This document shows positions 35,034-44,784 of a stretch of 64,000 bases of DNA, piece by piece. The stretch lies in the NCBI GenBank assembly GCA_965268555.1, contig OZ254174.1, positions 744,001 through 808,000 on the forward strand, in the 5' to 3' direction. Each line of letters starts with the position of its first letter. Position 1 is the stretch's first letter. This DNA is from AAA044-D11 sp965268555 (GTDB taxonomy: Bacteria > Actinomycetota > Actinomycetes > Nanopelagicales > Nanopelagicaceae). A program made the position numbers and the translations under genes. The notes below the pieces were generated by a model. That model did no database searches. It was not told the origin of the DNA and was given only the letters and a program-made list of their open reading frames with translations.

Positions 35034-36461
35034 ATGCCGATACAGGATAACGAATTACAACCTGATGTGATTCAAGGCGGCATGGGAATAGCTGTTTCAA
35101 CCTGGCAACTTGCAAAAATGGTCTCACTAAATGGCGGCTTAGGAGTTGTCTCTGCAACTGCTATCGACTCTGTAATTGCCAGAAGACTTCAAGATGGCGA
35201 TCTGACAGGTGATATCCGAAGAGCCTTCGCCAACTTTCCAAATCAAGATATTGCCAAGGAAATACTTAATTTCTACTTCATAGATGGCGGTCGCGATCCC
35301 AAAAAACCCTATTTAGATGTTCCTAAATTGAGTTTGAAACAAAGTAAATTGACGGTCAATCTTCTGGCGATAAGTGCATTTACTGAAGTTTGGTTAGCTA
35401 AGGAGAACAACAGCGGCGTTGTTGGAATAAATGCGCTCGAGAAAATTCAGCTCGCAACCCCGGCTACTATCTTCGGCGCCATGTTGGCAAACGTTGACTA
35501 TGTATTGATGGGCGCTGGAATCCCAACCCAAATCCCGGAAATGATTAGGCAATTGCGTCAATTAGCGCCGTTTAAGTTGAATATCGATGTTGCCGGTACA
35601 AATACTCCATACTTCTTAACGTTTGATCCGATGTCGGTAGTTTCCAATCCAATAAATGTTAAGAAACCAAAGTTCTTAGCAATAATCTCTTCCCACGCCC
35701 TCGCTGCATATCTTGGAAAAGATGAAAAAACTAAACCAGATGGCTTCATTGTGGAAGGATTTACTGCTGGCGGTCACAATGCGCCACCTCGAAGCAAGGA
35801 TGCAATCGCCGAAGATGGTCAGAGCAAATTTACAGAGTTGGATATCGCCGATTTAGTTAAGGTAGCCAAGACTGGTATTCCGTTCTGGCTTGCAGGTGGA
35901 TATGGCACACCGGATAACTTAAGGCGAGCAAAAGAGCTAGGCGCAGTAGGAATTCAGGTTGGTTCACTTTTCGCTCTCGCAGATGAATCCGGGTTCACCG
36001 ATGAAATAAAAAGCGAATTATTCTCGCGCTTAACCGAGGGCAATCTCAGCGTACGGACAGATCCTTTCGCCTCCCCCACTGGTTTTCCATTCAAAATTGT
36101 AGAGATAACTGGAACGCTTTCCGATGATGAAAATTTTGATGAACGTTCCAGGAATTGCGATCTTGGATATTTACGAACACCATTCGAAAGACCGCAGGGT
36201 GGACTTGGATATCGGTGTCCTGGCGAACCAATAAAAACTTTTATCTTTAAAGGTGGATCACCGCAACAAAACTTAAGATCTAAATGTCTATGCAATGCTC
36301 TGATGGCAGATATTGGACTTGGTCAAATTAGAGTTGATGGTTCGACCGAACTTCCTCTTGTGACATTGGGCTCAGATCTTGCCGGTGCAAATGATTTATC
36401 TAAGATTTATCCCAATGGCTGGAACGCAATCCAAGTACTTGAATATCTTCGAGGCGCCTAA
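35034..36461 (+). CDS. Nitronate monooxygenase-like FMN protein
   Basis: 475 aa TIM-barrel flavoprotein. Conserved parts are the N-terminal VIQGGMGIAVSTWQLAKMVS, MGAGIPTQIP, EGFTAGGHNAPPR (the His region of the family) and WLAGGYGTPDNLRRAKELGAVGIQVGSLF (shown as landmarks in two parts). A C-terminal extension of about 130 residues contains a Cys-rich patch (RNCDLGYLR, YRCPGEP, SKCLCNAL), longer than in classic enzymes. Family members oxidise nitronates; some are enoyl-ACP reductase or PfaD-like. The substrate is uncertain. Confidence 0.82.
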   Translation: MPIQDNELQPDVIQGGMGIAVSTWQLAKMVSLNGGLGVVSATAIDSVIARRLQDGDLTGDIRRAFANFPNQDIAKEILNFYFIDGGRDPKKPYLDVPKLSLKQSKLTVNLLAISAFTEVWLAKENNSGVVGINALEKIQLATPATIFGAMLANVDYVLMGAGIPTQIPEMIRQLRQLAPFKLNIDVAGTNTPYFLTFDPMSVVSNPINVKKPKFLAIISSHALAAYLGKDEKTKPDGFIVEGFTAGGHNAPPRSKDAIAEDGQSKFTELDIADLVKVAKTGIPFWLAGGYGTPDNLRRAKELGAVGIQVGSLFALADESGFTDEIKSELFSRLTEGNLSVRTDPFASPTGFPFKIVEITGTLSDDENFDERSRNCDLGYLRTPFERPQGGLGYRCPGEPIKTFIFKGGSPQQNLRSKCLCNALMADIGLGQIRVDGSTELPLVTLGSDLAGANDLSKIYPNGWNAIQVLEYLRGA

Positions 36462-36528
36462 CTAGCAACTGTCGGACACCAACCTATCGATGCTCTGCAA
36501 TTGGGGTTGACTATGCCAAACTGCCGCT

Positions 36529-37140
36529 ATGGCCCAATTGATTTATTACTGCGGAACTATGGATAGCGGTAAATCCACACTCGCACTTCAAACCGCACAT
36601 AACTACGAAAGCCGCGGCCGTCATGGTCTTGTTTTCACAAATCAAGATCGCGCAGGAACTGGAATTATCTCTTCCCGTCTTGGTTTGCAAAGTCCGGCCA
36701 TAGAAGTCTCATCTGGCATGGATATTTTTTCATTTGTATCCGAACATCAGAAGTCGAACGGTCCATTGGATTATCTAATCTTCGATGAAGCACAGTTTTA
36801 TGAGAGCGATCAGATTGATCAACTTGCGCGCATCGTTGATATTTTGGGAGTCGATGTATTTGCCTTTGGCATTCTGAGCGATTTTAGAACTTCACTCTTT
36901 CCAGGTTCGATGCGGTTAATTGAACTCGCAGATCGAGTTAATCCATTGCAAGTTGAAGCTCTCTGTTGGTGTGGCGTTCGCGCAACCCATAACGCCAGAA
37001 TTGTTGGTGGTCGAATGACGCGGGAAGGTGACCAATTGGTTCCCGGTGATACCTCACCAGATGCTGCAGTTGTGTATGAAGTTCTCTGTCGCAAGCACCA
37101 TATGGCGAATATGAGTTCTAGAGATCACGACAAGAGCTAG
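36529..37140 (+). CDS. tdk: Thymidine kinase
   Basis: 203 aa type II enzyme that phosphorylates thymidine and deoxyuridine for salvage. P-loop CGTMDSGKSTLAL (about 8-20) and DYLIFDEAQFY (about 85-95). The zinc ribbon is present in part (ALCWCGVRATHNAR and VLCRKHH). It opens the nucleoside-salvage block on the plus strand. No Shine-Dalgarno or clear -10 was identified. Confidence 0.93.
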   Translation: MAQLIYYCGTMDSGKSTLALQTAHNYESRGRHGLVFTNQDRAGTGIISSRLGLQSPAIEVSSGMDIFSFVSEHQKSNGPLDYLIFDEAQFYESDQIDQLARIVDILGVDVFAFGILSDFRTSLFPGSMRLIELADRVNPLQVEALCWCGVRATHNARIVGGRMTREGDQLVPGDTSPDAAVVYEVLCRKHHMANMSSRDHDKS

Positions 37141-37146
37141 TAGATT
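37141..37146 (+). promoter_or_regulatory. Predicted leaderless -10 box of punA
   Basis: TAGATT directly after the tdk stop codon and 6 nt before the punA ATG. Confidence 0.45.
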
Positions 37147-37152
37147 TCAACT

Positions 37153-37971
37153 ATGAGCGATTTGTATTCAGACCCAATTGGAACAGCAGTTGCAGCGGCC
37201 TCAAAAATTGCAGAGCTAACTGGGAAAGCTAAACACGATGTCGCACTTGTTATGGGATCTGGATGGATGCCAGCGACTGATGCACTTGGAACACCAACTC
37301 ACGAATTTGCAGTCACTGATGTTCCGGGTTTTCCAGCACCAACCGTTGTCGGTCATGGTGGACTCATCCGATCATATGAAATTGCAGGCGCTAACGGCGT
37401 TATCAACGCCTTAGTTTTTCTCGGTCGAACTCATCTTTATGAAGGCAAGGGCTTAGAACCAGTTGTTCATGGTGTCCGCACCGCGGTTAAAGCAGGATGC
37501 AAGGTTGTAGTTCTGACAAATGCCTGCGGCGGAATTAATCGTGACTACAAAGTTGGACAGCCAGTTCTGATTCGTGACCATATTTCTATGACTGCAACAA
37601 GCCCACTTATCGGCGCAGATTTCGTTGATCTAACTGATTTATATAGCAAGCGAATTAGAGAGCTGGTAAAAGGTGAAGATAGCTCGCTCGCAGAAGGTGT
37701 CTATGTGCACTGGCGCGGACCGGCATATGAAACACCTGCCGAAATTAACATGTTGCGAACTATGGGCGCTGATTTAGTAGGTATGTCGACTGTGCCTGAA
37801 GCAATCGCTGCACATGCACTTGGCGCCAAAGTTCTTGGAATCTCATTAGTTACAAATGCAGCAGCCGGAGTTACTGGTGAAAAATTGAGTCATACCGAAG
37901 TCATGGAGGCAGGAAAAGCTGCTGCCGGACGAATGGGCGAATTGCTTGCAAAGGTTCTGAAACAATTGTGA
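37153..37971 (+). CDS. punA: Purine nucleoside phosphorylase
   Basis: 272 aa trimeric type. Key patterns are DVALVMGSGWMPA (phosphate loop), VFLGRTHLYEGKGLEPVVHG, and VYVHWRGPAYETPAEINML with the base-binding GISLVTNAAAGVTGE. It cleaves inosine/guanosine and deoxy forms to base plus ribose 1-phosphate. The next gene (mutase) is coupled by a GTGA overlap, supporting conversion of the released sugar phosphate. Confidence 0.95.
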   Translation: MSDLYSDPIGTAVAAASKIAELTGKAKHDVALVMGSGWMPATDALGTPTHEFAVTDVPGFPAPTVVGHGGLIRSYEIAGANGVINALVFLGRTHLYEGKGLEPVVHGVRTAVKAGCKVVVLTNACGGINRDYKVGQPVLIRDHISMTATSPLIGADFVDLTDLYSKRIRELVKGEDSSLAEGVYVHWRGPAYETPAEINMLRTMGADLVGMSTVPEAIAAHALGAKVLGISLVTNAAAGVTGEKLSHTEVMEAGKAAAGRMGELLAKVLKQL

Positions 37972-39584
37972 TCAACCAGCAGTTGCGATTAGAAGTTGAA
38001 GAATGGATTGCAAATGATCCGGATCCAATTACTTCAAAGCATCTGCGCGATTGGCTTGATAGTGAAAATATTGAAGAGTTAAGTAAATCATTTAACGGAT
38101 TTTTAGAATTCGGAACTGCTGGGCTACGTGGGCCAGTTCGCCCCGGGCCATCAGGGATGAATCGCGCAGTAGTTGGACGTACTGCTGCTGGAATCGCAGA
38201 GTTTTTGAAATCTCGGGGTCTATCTAAAGTTGTAATTGGGCGCGATGCGAGGCATGGATCCAAGGAGTTTGCGTCTGAGAGCGCCAAGATTTTTTCTGGA
38301 GCTGGATTAGATGTTTATGTTTTACCCCGTGAACTACCAACTCCAGTTTTGGCCTTTGCAGTTAATGAACTAAAAATGGATTGCGGCGTGATGGTCACAG
38401 CTAGCCATAATCCGGCTGCGGATAATGGTTACAAGGTTTATCTCGGCGGCATTGTTGATGGCGTTAGATATTTAGGAAGCCAAATCGTTTCGCCGACAGA
38501 TAGCGAGATTTCGACCCTAATTTCTAAAGTTAAAACACCAAGTCCACGAGGTGCCAACTGGCAAACTATTGGTGAAGATTTAATTGAGAAATATCTTGAA
38601 AAGACTTCAAGCGGTGCAGAAGAAGCGGCTCCCTCCAAGATTGTTTACACCGCAATGCATGGTGTTGGAACCAAAACCCTGCTATCGCTTTTCAATAGCG
38701 CCAATTTCTCTAAACCGATACTTGTTGCCGAACAAGCCGAACCCGATCCCGATTTCCCAACAGTAATTTTTCCCAATCCTGAAGAGCCAGGTGCAATCGA
38801 TTTAGCAATCAAGTTAGCGATCAAAGAGCGCGCTGACTTGGTGATTGCAAATGACCCTGATGCCGATAGATGTGCAATTGCAATTAAGGATGAATCAGAT
38901 AATTGGCGGATGTTGCGTGGTGATGAACTTGGAACTCTTATCGGTTACTACATTGCAAAATCTTCAAACATGACCGGAAGAGTTCTAGCAACCACAATTG
39001 TTTCTTCTAGTGCGCTAGCGAAAATTGCAAAATCTTCTGGCGCGAAATTTGTCGAAACGCTTACTGGGTTTAAATGGTTATCTAAAATAGAAAATCTTGC
39101 CTTTGGGTACGAGGAAGCAATCGGTTATTGCGTTGACCCAATGGTGGTTAACGATAAAGATGGAATATCTGCCGCTCTTAAAATCGCCCAAATTAACTCA
39201 GAGCTTTTGGCCAAGGGTTCGAGTATTCCGCAGTATCTAACCGAGATTTGGGGCGAGATTGGTTACCACCGGACCGAACAGCTATCTATCCGAGTCAGCG
39301 ACCTTTCAGTAATCAAGACAATTTTACAGAAGCTCGAAGCCAATCCCCCAAAAAAGCTTGGAAACTTTGAGATTACCTCATTCGAAGATTTAACTAAAAG
39401 CAAGTTACCGACCGTTGGATTTCGGCTTTGGGCTGGCGAAAACATCCGCATAATTATTAGACCAAGTGGAACAGAGCCAAAATTAAAGAGCTACATAGAA
39501 GTAATAGGTGAAGAGAAATCAGCCAATCAGATCGTCAATGAGATTTGCGATGCGCTTAGAAAATTATTCGCTAGCTATAGCTAA
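37968..39584 (+). CDS. Phosphohexose/phosphopentose mutase (PGM2-like)
   Basis: 538 aa alpha-D-phosphohexomutase superfamily. The active-site serine loop is MVTASHNPAADNGYKVYL (about 143-160), metal loop IANDPDADRCAIAI (about 297-310), sugar loop GYEEAIGYCVD and phosphate loop IIRPSGTEPKLKSYIE. GTG start coupled to punA. The PGM2 group often works as phosphopentomutase, which fits a nucleoside locus: ribose 1-phosphate to ribose 5-phosphate. The annotation could also be phosphomannomutase. Ends by overlapping the convergent add gene by 21 bp. Confidence 0.87.
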   Translation: MINQQLRLEVEEWIANDPDPITSKHLRDWLDSENIEELSKSFNGFLEFGTAGLRGPVRPGPSGMNRAVVGRTAAGIAEFLKSRGLSKVVIGRDARHGSKEFASESAKIFSGAGLDVYVLPRELPTPVLAFAVNELKMDCGVMVTASHNPAADNGYKVYLGGIVDGVRYLGSQIVSPTDSEISTLISKVKTPSPRGANWQTIGEDLIEKYLEKTSSGAEEAAPSKIVYTAMHGVGTKTLLSLFNSANFSKPILVAEQAEPDPDFPTVIFPNPEEPGAIDLAIKLAIKERADLVIANDPDADRCAIAIKDESDNWRMLRGDELGTLIGYYIAKSSNMTGRVLATTIVSSSALAKIAKSSGAKFVETLTGFKWLSKIENLAFGYEEAIGYCVDPMVVNDKDGISAALKIAQINSELLAKGSSIPQYLTEIWGEIGYHRTEQLSIRVSDLSVIKTILQKLEANPPKKLGNFEITSFEDLTKSKLPTVGFRLWAGENIRIIIRPSGTEPKLKSYIEVIGEEKSANQIVNEICDALRKLFASYS

Positions 39585-40655
39585 ATAACCAGGCTTAACT
39601 ATCTCTTCGATAATCGCAAGTCGTTCTTCGAAGGGTATGAATGAGCTCTTCAAAGCGTTGATTGTTACTCGTTGCAAATCTGCGAAATTCCAATTGAATG
39701 CTTTTACTACTTCAACCATTTCATTTGTCATAGATGTGCGGCTCATCAGGCGGTTATCCGTATTGATAGTCACTCGGAATCTCAACTTTGCAAGTGCGCC
39801 TATGGGATGGGTAGCAATTGTTTTTGCGGCACCAGTCTGCAAATTTGAAGTCGGGCAGAGCTCTAACGGAATTCGGCGATCACGAACATATGCTGATAAT
39901 CGACCAAGCACTGGTTTCGCTTCTGAAAAATCAATATCTTCAATAATGCGAACGCCATGTCCAAGTCTTTCGGCTCCGCACATTTGAATCGCCTGCCAAA
40001 TTGAAGGTAAGCCATATGCCTCACCGGCATGAATAGTGAAGTGTGCATCCTCTTGTCGCAGATAATTGAAAGTATCTAATTGATTAGTTGGCGGGAAACC
40101 ATCTTCCGGACCAGCGATATCGAAACCAACAACTCCGAGGTCGCGATATTTAACTACTTTCTCCGCCACCTCTTGGGCATGTGGATTTTGGCGAAGTGCA
40201 CAGAGAAGAGATTCCACGCGAATTGTTAAACCCTCAGCTTTTGCCGCCACTTCACCTGCGCGGTATCCCGCAATTGTCGCCTCGATAACTTCATCTAGGC
40301 TTAAGCCTTTGCGAGTAAAAAGTTCTGGCGCGCCGCGAACTTCGGCGTAGACAACACCATCTCTTGCTAAATCAAGGGCACATTCTTTCGCGACTCTGGC
40401 AATCGCCTCTTTAGTCTGCATCACGGCAATCGTGTGTTCAAAAGTTTCGATATATCGAACAAGCGATCCTGAATTACAGGCTTCATAAAACCAATCAGCC
40501 AAAGCTTCTGGTTCGTTTGCTGGTAGCGCATAATTAATTTCACGGGCAAGTTCGATAATAGTTTCAGGTCGCAATCCACCATCAAGATGATCATGAATCA
40601 CAGCTTTAGGCAGACGCTTAATTTGCTCTGGCGTTGGAATACTTGTTAGCGCCAT
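39564..40655 (-). CDS. add: Adenosine deaminase
   Basis: 363 aa TIM-barrel zinc deaminase: adenosine or deoxyadenosine to inosine. Metal and catalytic motifs are VIHDHLDGGLRPET, FTIHAGEAYGLPS, ERLGHGVRIIED and TINTDNRLMS (a variant of the usual NSDDP). ATG at 40655 follows the deoA stop by 1 bp with GAGGG upstream; a TTG at 40679 in frame is less likely. Last gene of the transporter-salvage operon. Confidence 0.93.
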   Translation of the reverse strand: MALTSIPTPEQIKRLPKAVIHDHLDGGLRPETIIELAREINYALPANEPEALADWFYEACNSGSLVRYIETFEHTIAVMQTKEAIARVAKECALDLARDGVVYAEVRGAPELFTRKGLSLDEVIEATIAGYRAGEVAAKAEGLTIRVESLLCALRQNPHAQEVAEKVVKYRDLGVVGFDIAGPEDGFPPTNQLDTFNYLRQEDAHFTIHAGEAYGLPSIWQAIQMCGAERLGHGVRIIEDIDFSEAKPVLGRLSAYVRDRRIPLELCPTSNLQTGAAKTIATHPIGALAKLRFRVTINTDNRLMSRTSMTNEMVEVVKAFNWNFADLQRVTINALKSSFIPFEERLAIIEEIVKPGYLAIASE

Positions 40656-40656
40656 C

Positions 40657-41952
40657 TCAGCCCTCAATTCTCTCGACAATTAGCGGTAAGCATGGTGCTA
40701 CCGAACCATCTTTACTAATACTAAAGGAATTTTCTAGCGCACTTTGCGCGCGCGCAAATCTTGCAGGTTCATCTGCATGCAAGGTAAAAATTGCATCGCC
40801 CTTCTTAACTTGGGCGCCAGGCTTTGCATGTATTTCAATACCCGCGCCGAAACTTACTTTTTCCCCTTGTTTCGAGCGACCGGCACCCAAACGCCAAGCT
40901 GCAATACCAACGCTCATTGCATCCATTGAAGAGAGCGTTCCGTCAGATTGCGCGCTTACCGTAATTTTTTCTTTTGCAATTGGAAGCGGCGCATCAACAT
41001 CGCCACCTTGCGCCGAAATCATCGCGCGCCAACTATCCATTGCCTTTCCATTCTTTAAAGCATCTGCGGGATCCATCAACGGTTTAATTCCAGCTGCGTC
41101 TAACATCTCGCGCGCCAGAACTAGAGTCAACTCCACTACATCGCTCGGTCCGCCACCAGCTAAAACTTCAATTGATTCACGAACTTCCAACGCATTTCCC
41201 GCAGTTAATCCAAGTGGAACATCCATCGCGGTAACCAGAGCACGCATCTTCACTCCAGCTTGTTTACCAAGATCAACCATGACTCGGGCAAGTTCTCCCG
41301 CTTTCTTCGGATCAGACATGAATGCGCCGGATCCAGTTTTAACATCGAGAACTAGAGCGCTTGTTCCTTCAGCAATTTTCTTACTCATGATGCTTGAGGC
41401 AATCAGTGGAATTGCTTGAACGGTTCCAGTTACATCGCGAAGTGCATAAAGTTTCTTATCAGCAGGAGCAAGCCCTGCACCTGCTGCGCAGATAACAGCG
41501 CCACAATTTTTGATTACTTCCAGCATCTCGCTATTACTAAGCGCTGCTCGCCATCCAGGGATCGACTCCAATTTATCGAGAGTTCCACCGGTGTGCCCAA
41601 GTCCACGCCCCGATAATTGTGGAACAGCGCCACCACAAGCAGCAACTAACGGAGCGAGCGGCAAAGTTATCTTGTCACCGACACCACCGGTTGAGTGCTT
41701 ATCAACTGTTTTACGATCAAGGGTTGACCATTCCATTCGCTCGCCACTATTAATCATCGCATTTGTCCATCGTGAAATTTCACGAGAATTCATTCCATTT
41801 AGCAAAATTGCCATTAGTAGGGCTGACATTTGCTCATCAGCGACTACGGCCTTTGTGTAAGCGTCAATAACCCAATCGATTTGGGGATCGCTTAACTCTT
41901 TTTTATCGCGCTTTGCCCCAATGATTTCGACGGCATCAAATACTTCGCTCAT
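40657..41952 (-). CDS. deoA: Thymidine/pyrimidine nucleoside phosphorylase
   Basis: 431 aa. The phosphate-binding signature DKHSTGGVGDKITLPLAP (about 83-100), SGRGLGHTGGTLDKLES, and a C-terminal lipoyl-like PYNP domain (GIEIHAKPGAQVKKGDAIF) are seen. It cleaves thymidine or uridine to base and sugar 1-phosphate. The start overlaps the cdd stop as ATGA. It shares the operon with cdd, add and the nucleoside transporter. Confidence 0.96.
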   Translation of the reverse strand: MSEVFDAVEIIGAKRDKKELSDPQIDWVIDAYTKAVVADEQMSALLMAILLNGMNSREISRWTNAMINSGERMEWSTLDRKTVDKHSTGGVGDKITLPLAPLVAACGGAVPQLSGRGLGHTGGTLDKLESIPGWRAALSNSEMLEVIKNCGAVICAAGAGLAPADKKLYALRDVTGTVQAIPLIASSIMSKKIAEGTSALVLDVKTGSGAFMSDPKKAGELARVMVDLGKQAGVKMRALVTAMDVPLGLTAGNALEVRESIEVLAGGGPSDVVELTLVLAREMLDAAGIKPLMDPADALKNGKAMDSWRAMISAQGGDVDAPLPIAKEKITVSAQSDGTLSSMDAMSVGIAAWRLGAGRSKQGEKVSFGAGIEIHAKPGAQVKKGDAIFTLHADEPARFARAQSALENSFSISKDGSVAPCLPLIVERIEG

Positions 41953-42338
41953 TTAGGTAGGTCATCTGGACCAAATGCCCACGGTAGAAGTGTTGACATT
42001 AGAGCTGGCCCATCAGGAGTCATAAAGAGTAAATCATTTCCACCATGTTCAAAGAGAAGTTGGCGGCAGCGTCCGCAAGGTGAGAGAAAATTGCCTTTTG
42101 CATCAACACATACCGCTGCAACTAAACGGCCACCGCCACTTGCAACCAAATTAGAAACTAGCCCGCACTCGGCACATAATCCAAGTCCGTAACTCGCATT
42201 TTCTACATTGCATCCAGTCACGATTCGGCCATCACTTACTAAAGCCGCAACCCCAACCGGAAATTTTGAGTAAGGCGCATAAGCCTTCGTCATAATTTCT
42301 TTTGCTTGATCATGAAGCAAATCCCAATTAATTTCCAA
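41949..42338 (-). CDS. cdd: Cytidine deaminase
   Basis: 129 aa homotetrameric type. Zinc site: VTGCNVENASYGLGLCAE (about 46-63) and LSPCGRCRQLLFEHG (about 89-103). It converts cytidine/deoxycytidine to uridine/deoxyuridine. The chosen TTG at 42338 has GGGGGAG 10 nt upstream and keeps the usual N-terminal helix; an ATG 15 codons later would remove it. Coupled to deoA. Confidence 0.94.
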   Translation of the reverse strand: MEINWDLLHDQAKEIMTKAYAPYSKFPVGVAALVSDGRIVTGCNVENASYGLGLCAECGLVSNLVASGGGRLVAAVCVDAKGNFLSPCGRCRQLLFEHGGNDLLFMTPDGPALMSTLLPWAFGPDDLPK

Positions 42339-42340
42339 AG

Positions 42341-43612
42341 TTAGTGTGCTCCCCCGCGTAGATATGGCACACCATCTGCGGCCGGAGCTCTAACTCTTCC
42401 CACCAGACCTGTTACCGCAATGATTGTTGCGATGTAAGGGACCATCAACATAAATTCTGAAGGTATGGATACGCCAATAATTGTTAACGTACTCTGCAAG
42501 TTATCTGCAAATCCAAAGAGCAGCGCAGCAAAAACAGCTCCCATTGGAGACCATTTTCCAAAGATGAGCGCAGCAAGAGCGATAAAACCGGCACCTGCGG
42601 TCATCTCTTTACCAAATGCGCCAACGGAACCAACTGTGTAATAAGCACCACCGACACCTGCGACCAATCCAGCAATTATCACATTTCTAAATCTCAATCT
42701 ATTTACATCAATTCCCACTGTGTCGGCAGCTGTTGGATGTTCTCCGATAGCGCGGGTGCGAAGACCCCACTTTGTCTTGAAAAGTGCAAAGGTGATTGTG
42801 GCGACGATTGCAAACATTAAGTAAACAACTATGGATTGGCTAAAGAAGATCGGACCAAGGATCGGAATCTTCGAAAGGATCGGTAGTTCGATATGTCCAA
42901 AAGTTGGAGCTGTATTCCAGGTTTCTTGATATGGGACCAACAACTTCTTATATAAGAAATCCGTTAGGCCAATTACTAGAACATTAAGCACAAATCCTAA
43001 AATCACTTGATCTACCGAGAACTTGATTGCGAAAGTAGCAAGCAAGAAAGCAATTGTCGCTCCTGCAATCGGCGCAGCAATAAGACCCCAAATAGTCTTG
43101 TGAGTAAGGCTTGCAACAACCCCAGATACGAATGCACTCGCAAGTAATTGGCCTTCAATCGCAATATTGATAACACCAGATCGCTCGCATATAAGTCCGG
43201 ACATAGAACCGAAAATAAGTGGGACTGCTAGAAGAAGCGCGCCTTGAAGCAGACCGGTAAATGGAATGAATTTTCCGGAGGCCACCCAGGTAATAAATGA
43301 CATCAAAAGGGAGAATGTTGCAATTCCCGATGGCAGAACAATCTTTGAGCCCTTACGGAAAGCCAGAACTGCGGCAAGAGAAGCTAAAACCGCAATTAGT
43401 GAAAAAATCCTAGCGCCGGTTGCAGAAGAGATTACCCATTCCTTAATCAGAACCCACTCGTTATTCAAAACAAAACCGAAAGTTGTTTTATCTTTTCCTG
43501 GTGTGATAAATCCGAAGAAGAGAAGTGATAGTGCAGAGAGTGAACTTATTACAGATACGCCAGCAAAACGACGTTTCTCGACGTTAGATCGCACTTTCTT
43601 CAACTCGCTCAT
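42341..43612 (-). CDS. Nucleoside ABC transporter permease (NupQ-like)
   Basis: 423 aa with about ten membrane helices, BPD_transp_2 family. Landmarks are ERSGVINIAIEGQLLASAFVSG (about 139-160, shown in part) and GFAGL-type RAIGEHPTAADTVGIDVNRLR. The C-terminal RVRAPAADGVPYLRGGAH is cytoplasmic. ATG at 43612 overlaps the upstream permease stop (ATGA) and has AAGGGG nearby; the open frame to 43621 is less supported. Works with the adjacent permease and ATPase. Confidence 0.9.
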   Translation of the reverse strand: MSELKKVRSNVEKRRFAGVSVISSLSALSLLFFGFITPGKDKTTFGFVLNNEWVLIKEWVISSATGARIFSLIAVLASLAAVLAFRKGSKIVLPSGIATFSLLMSFITWVASGKFIPFTGLLQGALLLAVPLIFGSMSGLICERSGVINIAIEGQLLASAFVSGVVASLTHKTIWGLIAAPIAGATIAFLLATFAIKFSVDQVILGFVLNVLVIGLTDFLYKKLLVPYQETWNTAPTFGHIELPILSKIPILGPIFFSQSIVVYLMFAIVATITFALFKTKWGLRTRAIGEHPTAADTVGIDVNRLRFRNVIIAGLVAGVGGAYYTVGSVGAFGKEMTAGAGFIALAALIFGKWSPMGAVFAALLFGFADNLQSTLTIIGVSIPSEFMLMVPYIATIIAVTGLVGRVRAPAADGVPYLRGGAH

Positions 43613-44784
43613 CCGTTCCACCCCTTAGATGTAAGTGAAGCGGTTGAGTTCATCTTCTTTACTCTAAATATGTATCGAACAAATGCTGGAGCAGCAATGA
43701 AAAGAACGATCAGAGCTTGGGTAACAAGAACAATATCTAGTGGAACACCGGTGCTTGATTGCATAGTTCTTCCGCCTGCATGTAGTGCACCAAATAGAAG
43801 CGCGGCGAAAACGGTTCCAAGTGGTTGGGCTCGACCTAGAAGTGCAACGGTAATTGCATCAAAACCAAATGATCCAGCGATATCTGCATTTAGCGCGTAC
43901 TCACTTCCAAGGACTTGAGTAGCCCCGCCAAGTCCAGCTAGCGCTCCACAAATCATCATCGTAGAAGTAATTACAAAAGGCACTGAAATTCCTGCAGTTC
44001 TTGCAGCCTGGGCATTTGCGCCAACAGCCCTAAATTTAAAACCAATTGTTGTTTTCGTAAGAAGCCACCAGACAAAAAGCGCAGCTGCTAGCGCAATAAA
44101 AATTCCAAAATTCAATCTGAAGTCTGCGCCGGCAAGAAGAGGGAGCCGCGCATTCTGATTTACCTCTGGTGCAATTGGATCTATTCGCCCCGGACGCAGA
44201 AAGCTCTGAGTTTTAAGTATCCAGAGAATAAAATAACTTGCAATGTAATTCATCATGATGGTCAAAATAACTTCATGCGCGCCAGTCCTAGCCTTTAACA
44301 ATCCAACAATTCCACCCCAGATCGCGGCGAAAATAGCGCCAGTTAGCGCTGCCGCAAGGATGTGTATTCCTACCGGAAGATTAAAATGGAATCCAACATA
44401 TGAAGCGCCAATCGCGCCAAAAATGAATTGACCTTGCGCGCCAATATTGAAAAGCCCAGACTTAAAAGCTAGCGCAACAGATAGTCCGGTGAGGATTAAT
44501 GGCGTAGCGGTAACAATAGTCTCTGATAGTGGATAGAACCCTTGAAGAAAGGATCCATCCTTAATCAGATTTACATCGAACACAGATCCTTGAAAGAGAG
44601 CTAGATAGGCATTTCCTACTGCTGATAACGCGCTCTTAATAAATTCAAATGGGGATGAAATCTTTGCCAAAACTTTCGCATCTGAGACTGCAATTATTAT
44701 TCCGGTGATAGTGAAGGCCATAAAAAATGAGAGTCCAGGCAGTTTGATTGCTTGGCCAAATTTCGAAATTGAGTTACGCATCAT
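43609..44784 (-). CDS. Nucleoside ABC transporter permease (NupP-like)
   Basis: 391 aa membrane protein of the same family as the next gene. Family motif FKSGLFNIGAQGQFIFGAIGA (about 107-127, shown in part), then the cytoplasmic coupling stretch FRAVGANAQAARTAGISVP, which contacts the ATPase. ATG (or the next one) overlaps the ATPase stop (ATGATG). Part of the nupOPQ-cdd-deoA-add operon. Confidence 0.9.
   Translation of the reverse strand: MMRNSISKFGQAIKLPGLSFFMAFTITGIIIAVSDAKVLAKISSPFEFIKSALSAVGNAYLALFQGSVFDVNLIKDGSFLQGFYPLSETIVTATPLILTGLSVALAFKSGLFNIGAQGQFIFGAIGASYVGFHFNLPVGIHILAAALTGAIFAAIWGGIVGLLKARTGAHEVILTIMMNYIASYFILWILKTQSFLRPGRIDPIAPEVNQNARLPLLAGADFRLNFGIFIALAAALFVWWLLTKTTIGFKFRAVGANAQAARTAGISVPFVITSTMMICGALAGLGGATQVLGSEYALNADIAGSFGFDAITVALLGRAQPLGTVFAALLFGALHAGGRTMQSSTGVPLDIVLVTQALIVLFIAAPAFVRYIFRVKKMNSTASLTSKGWNG

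Noticed and set aside
40634..41419. Long plus-strand open frame (261 codons) opposite deoA
   Set aside because: It is antisense to a highly conserved gene; the composition (Ser/Pro/Ala-rich, no motif) is typical of a shadow frame.
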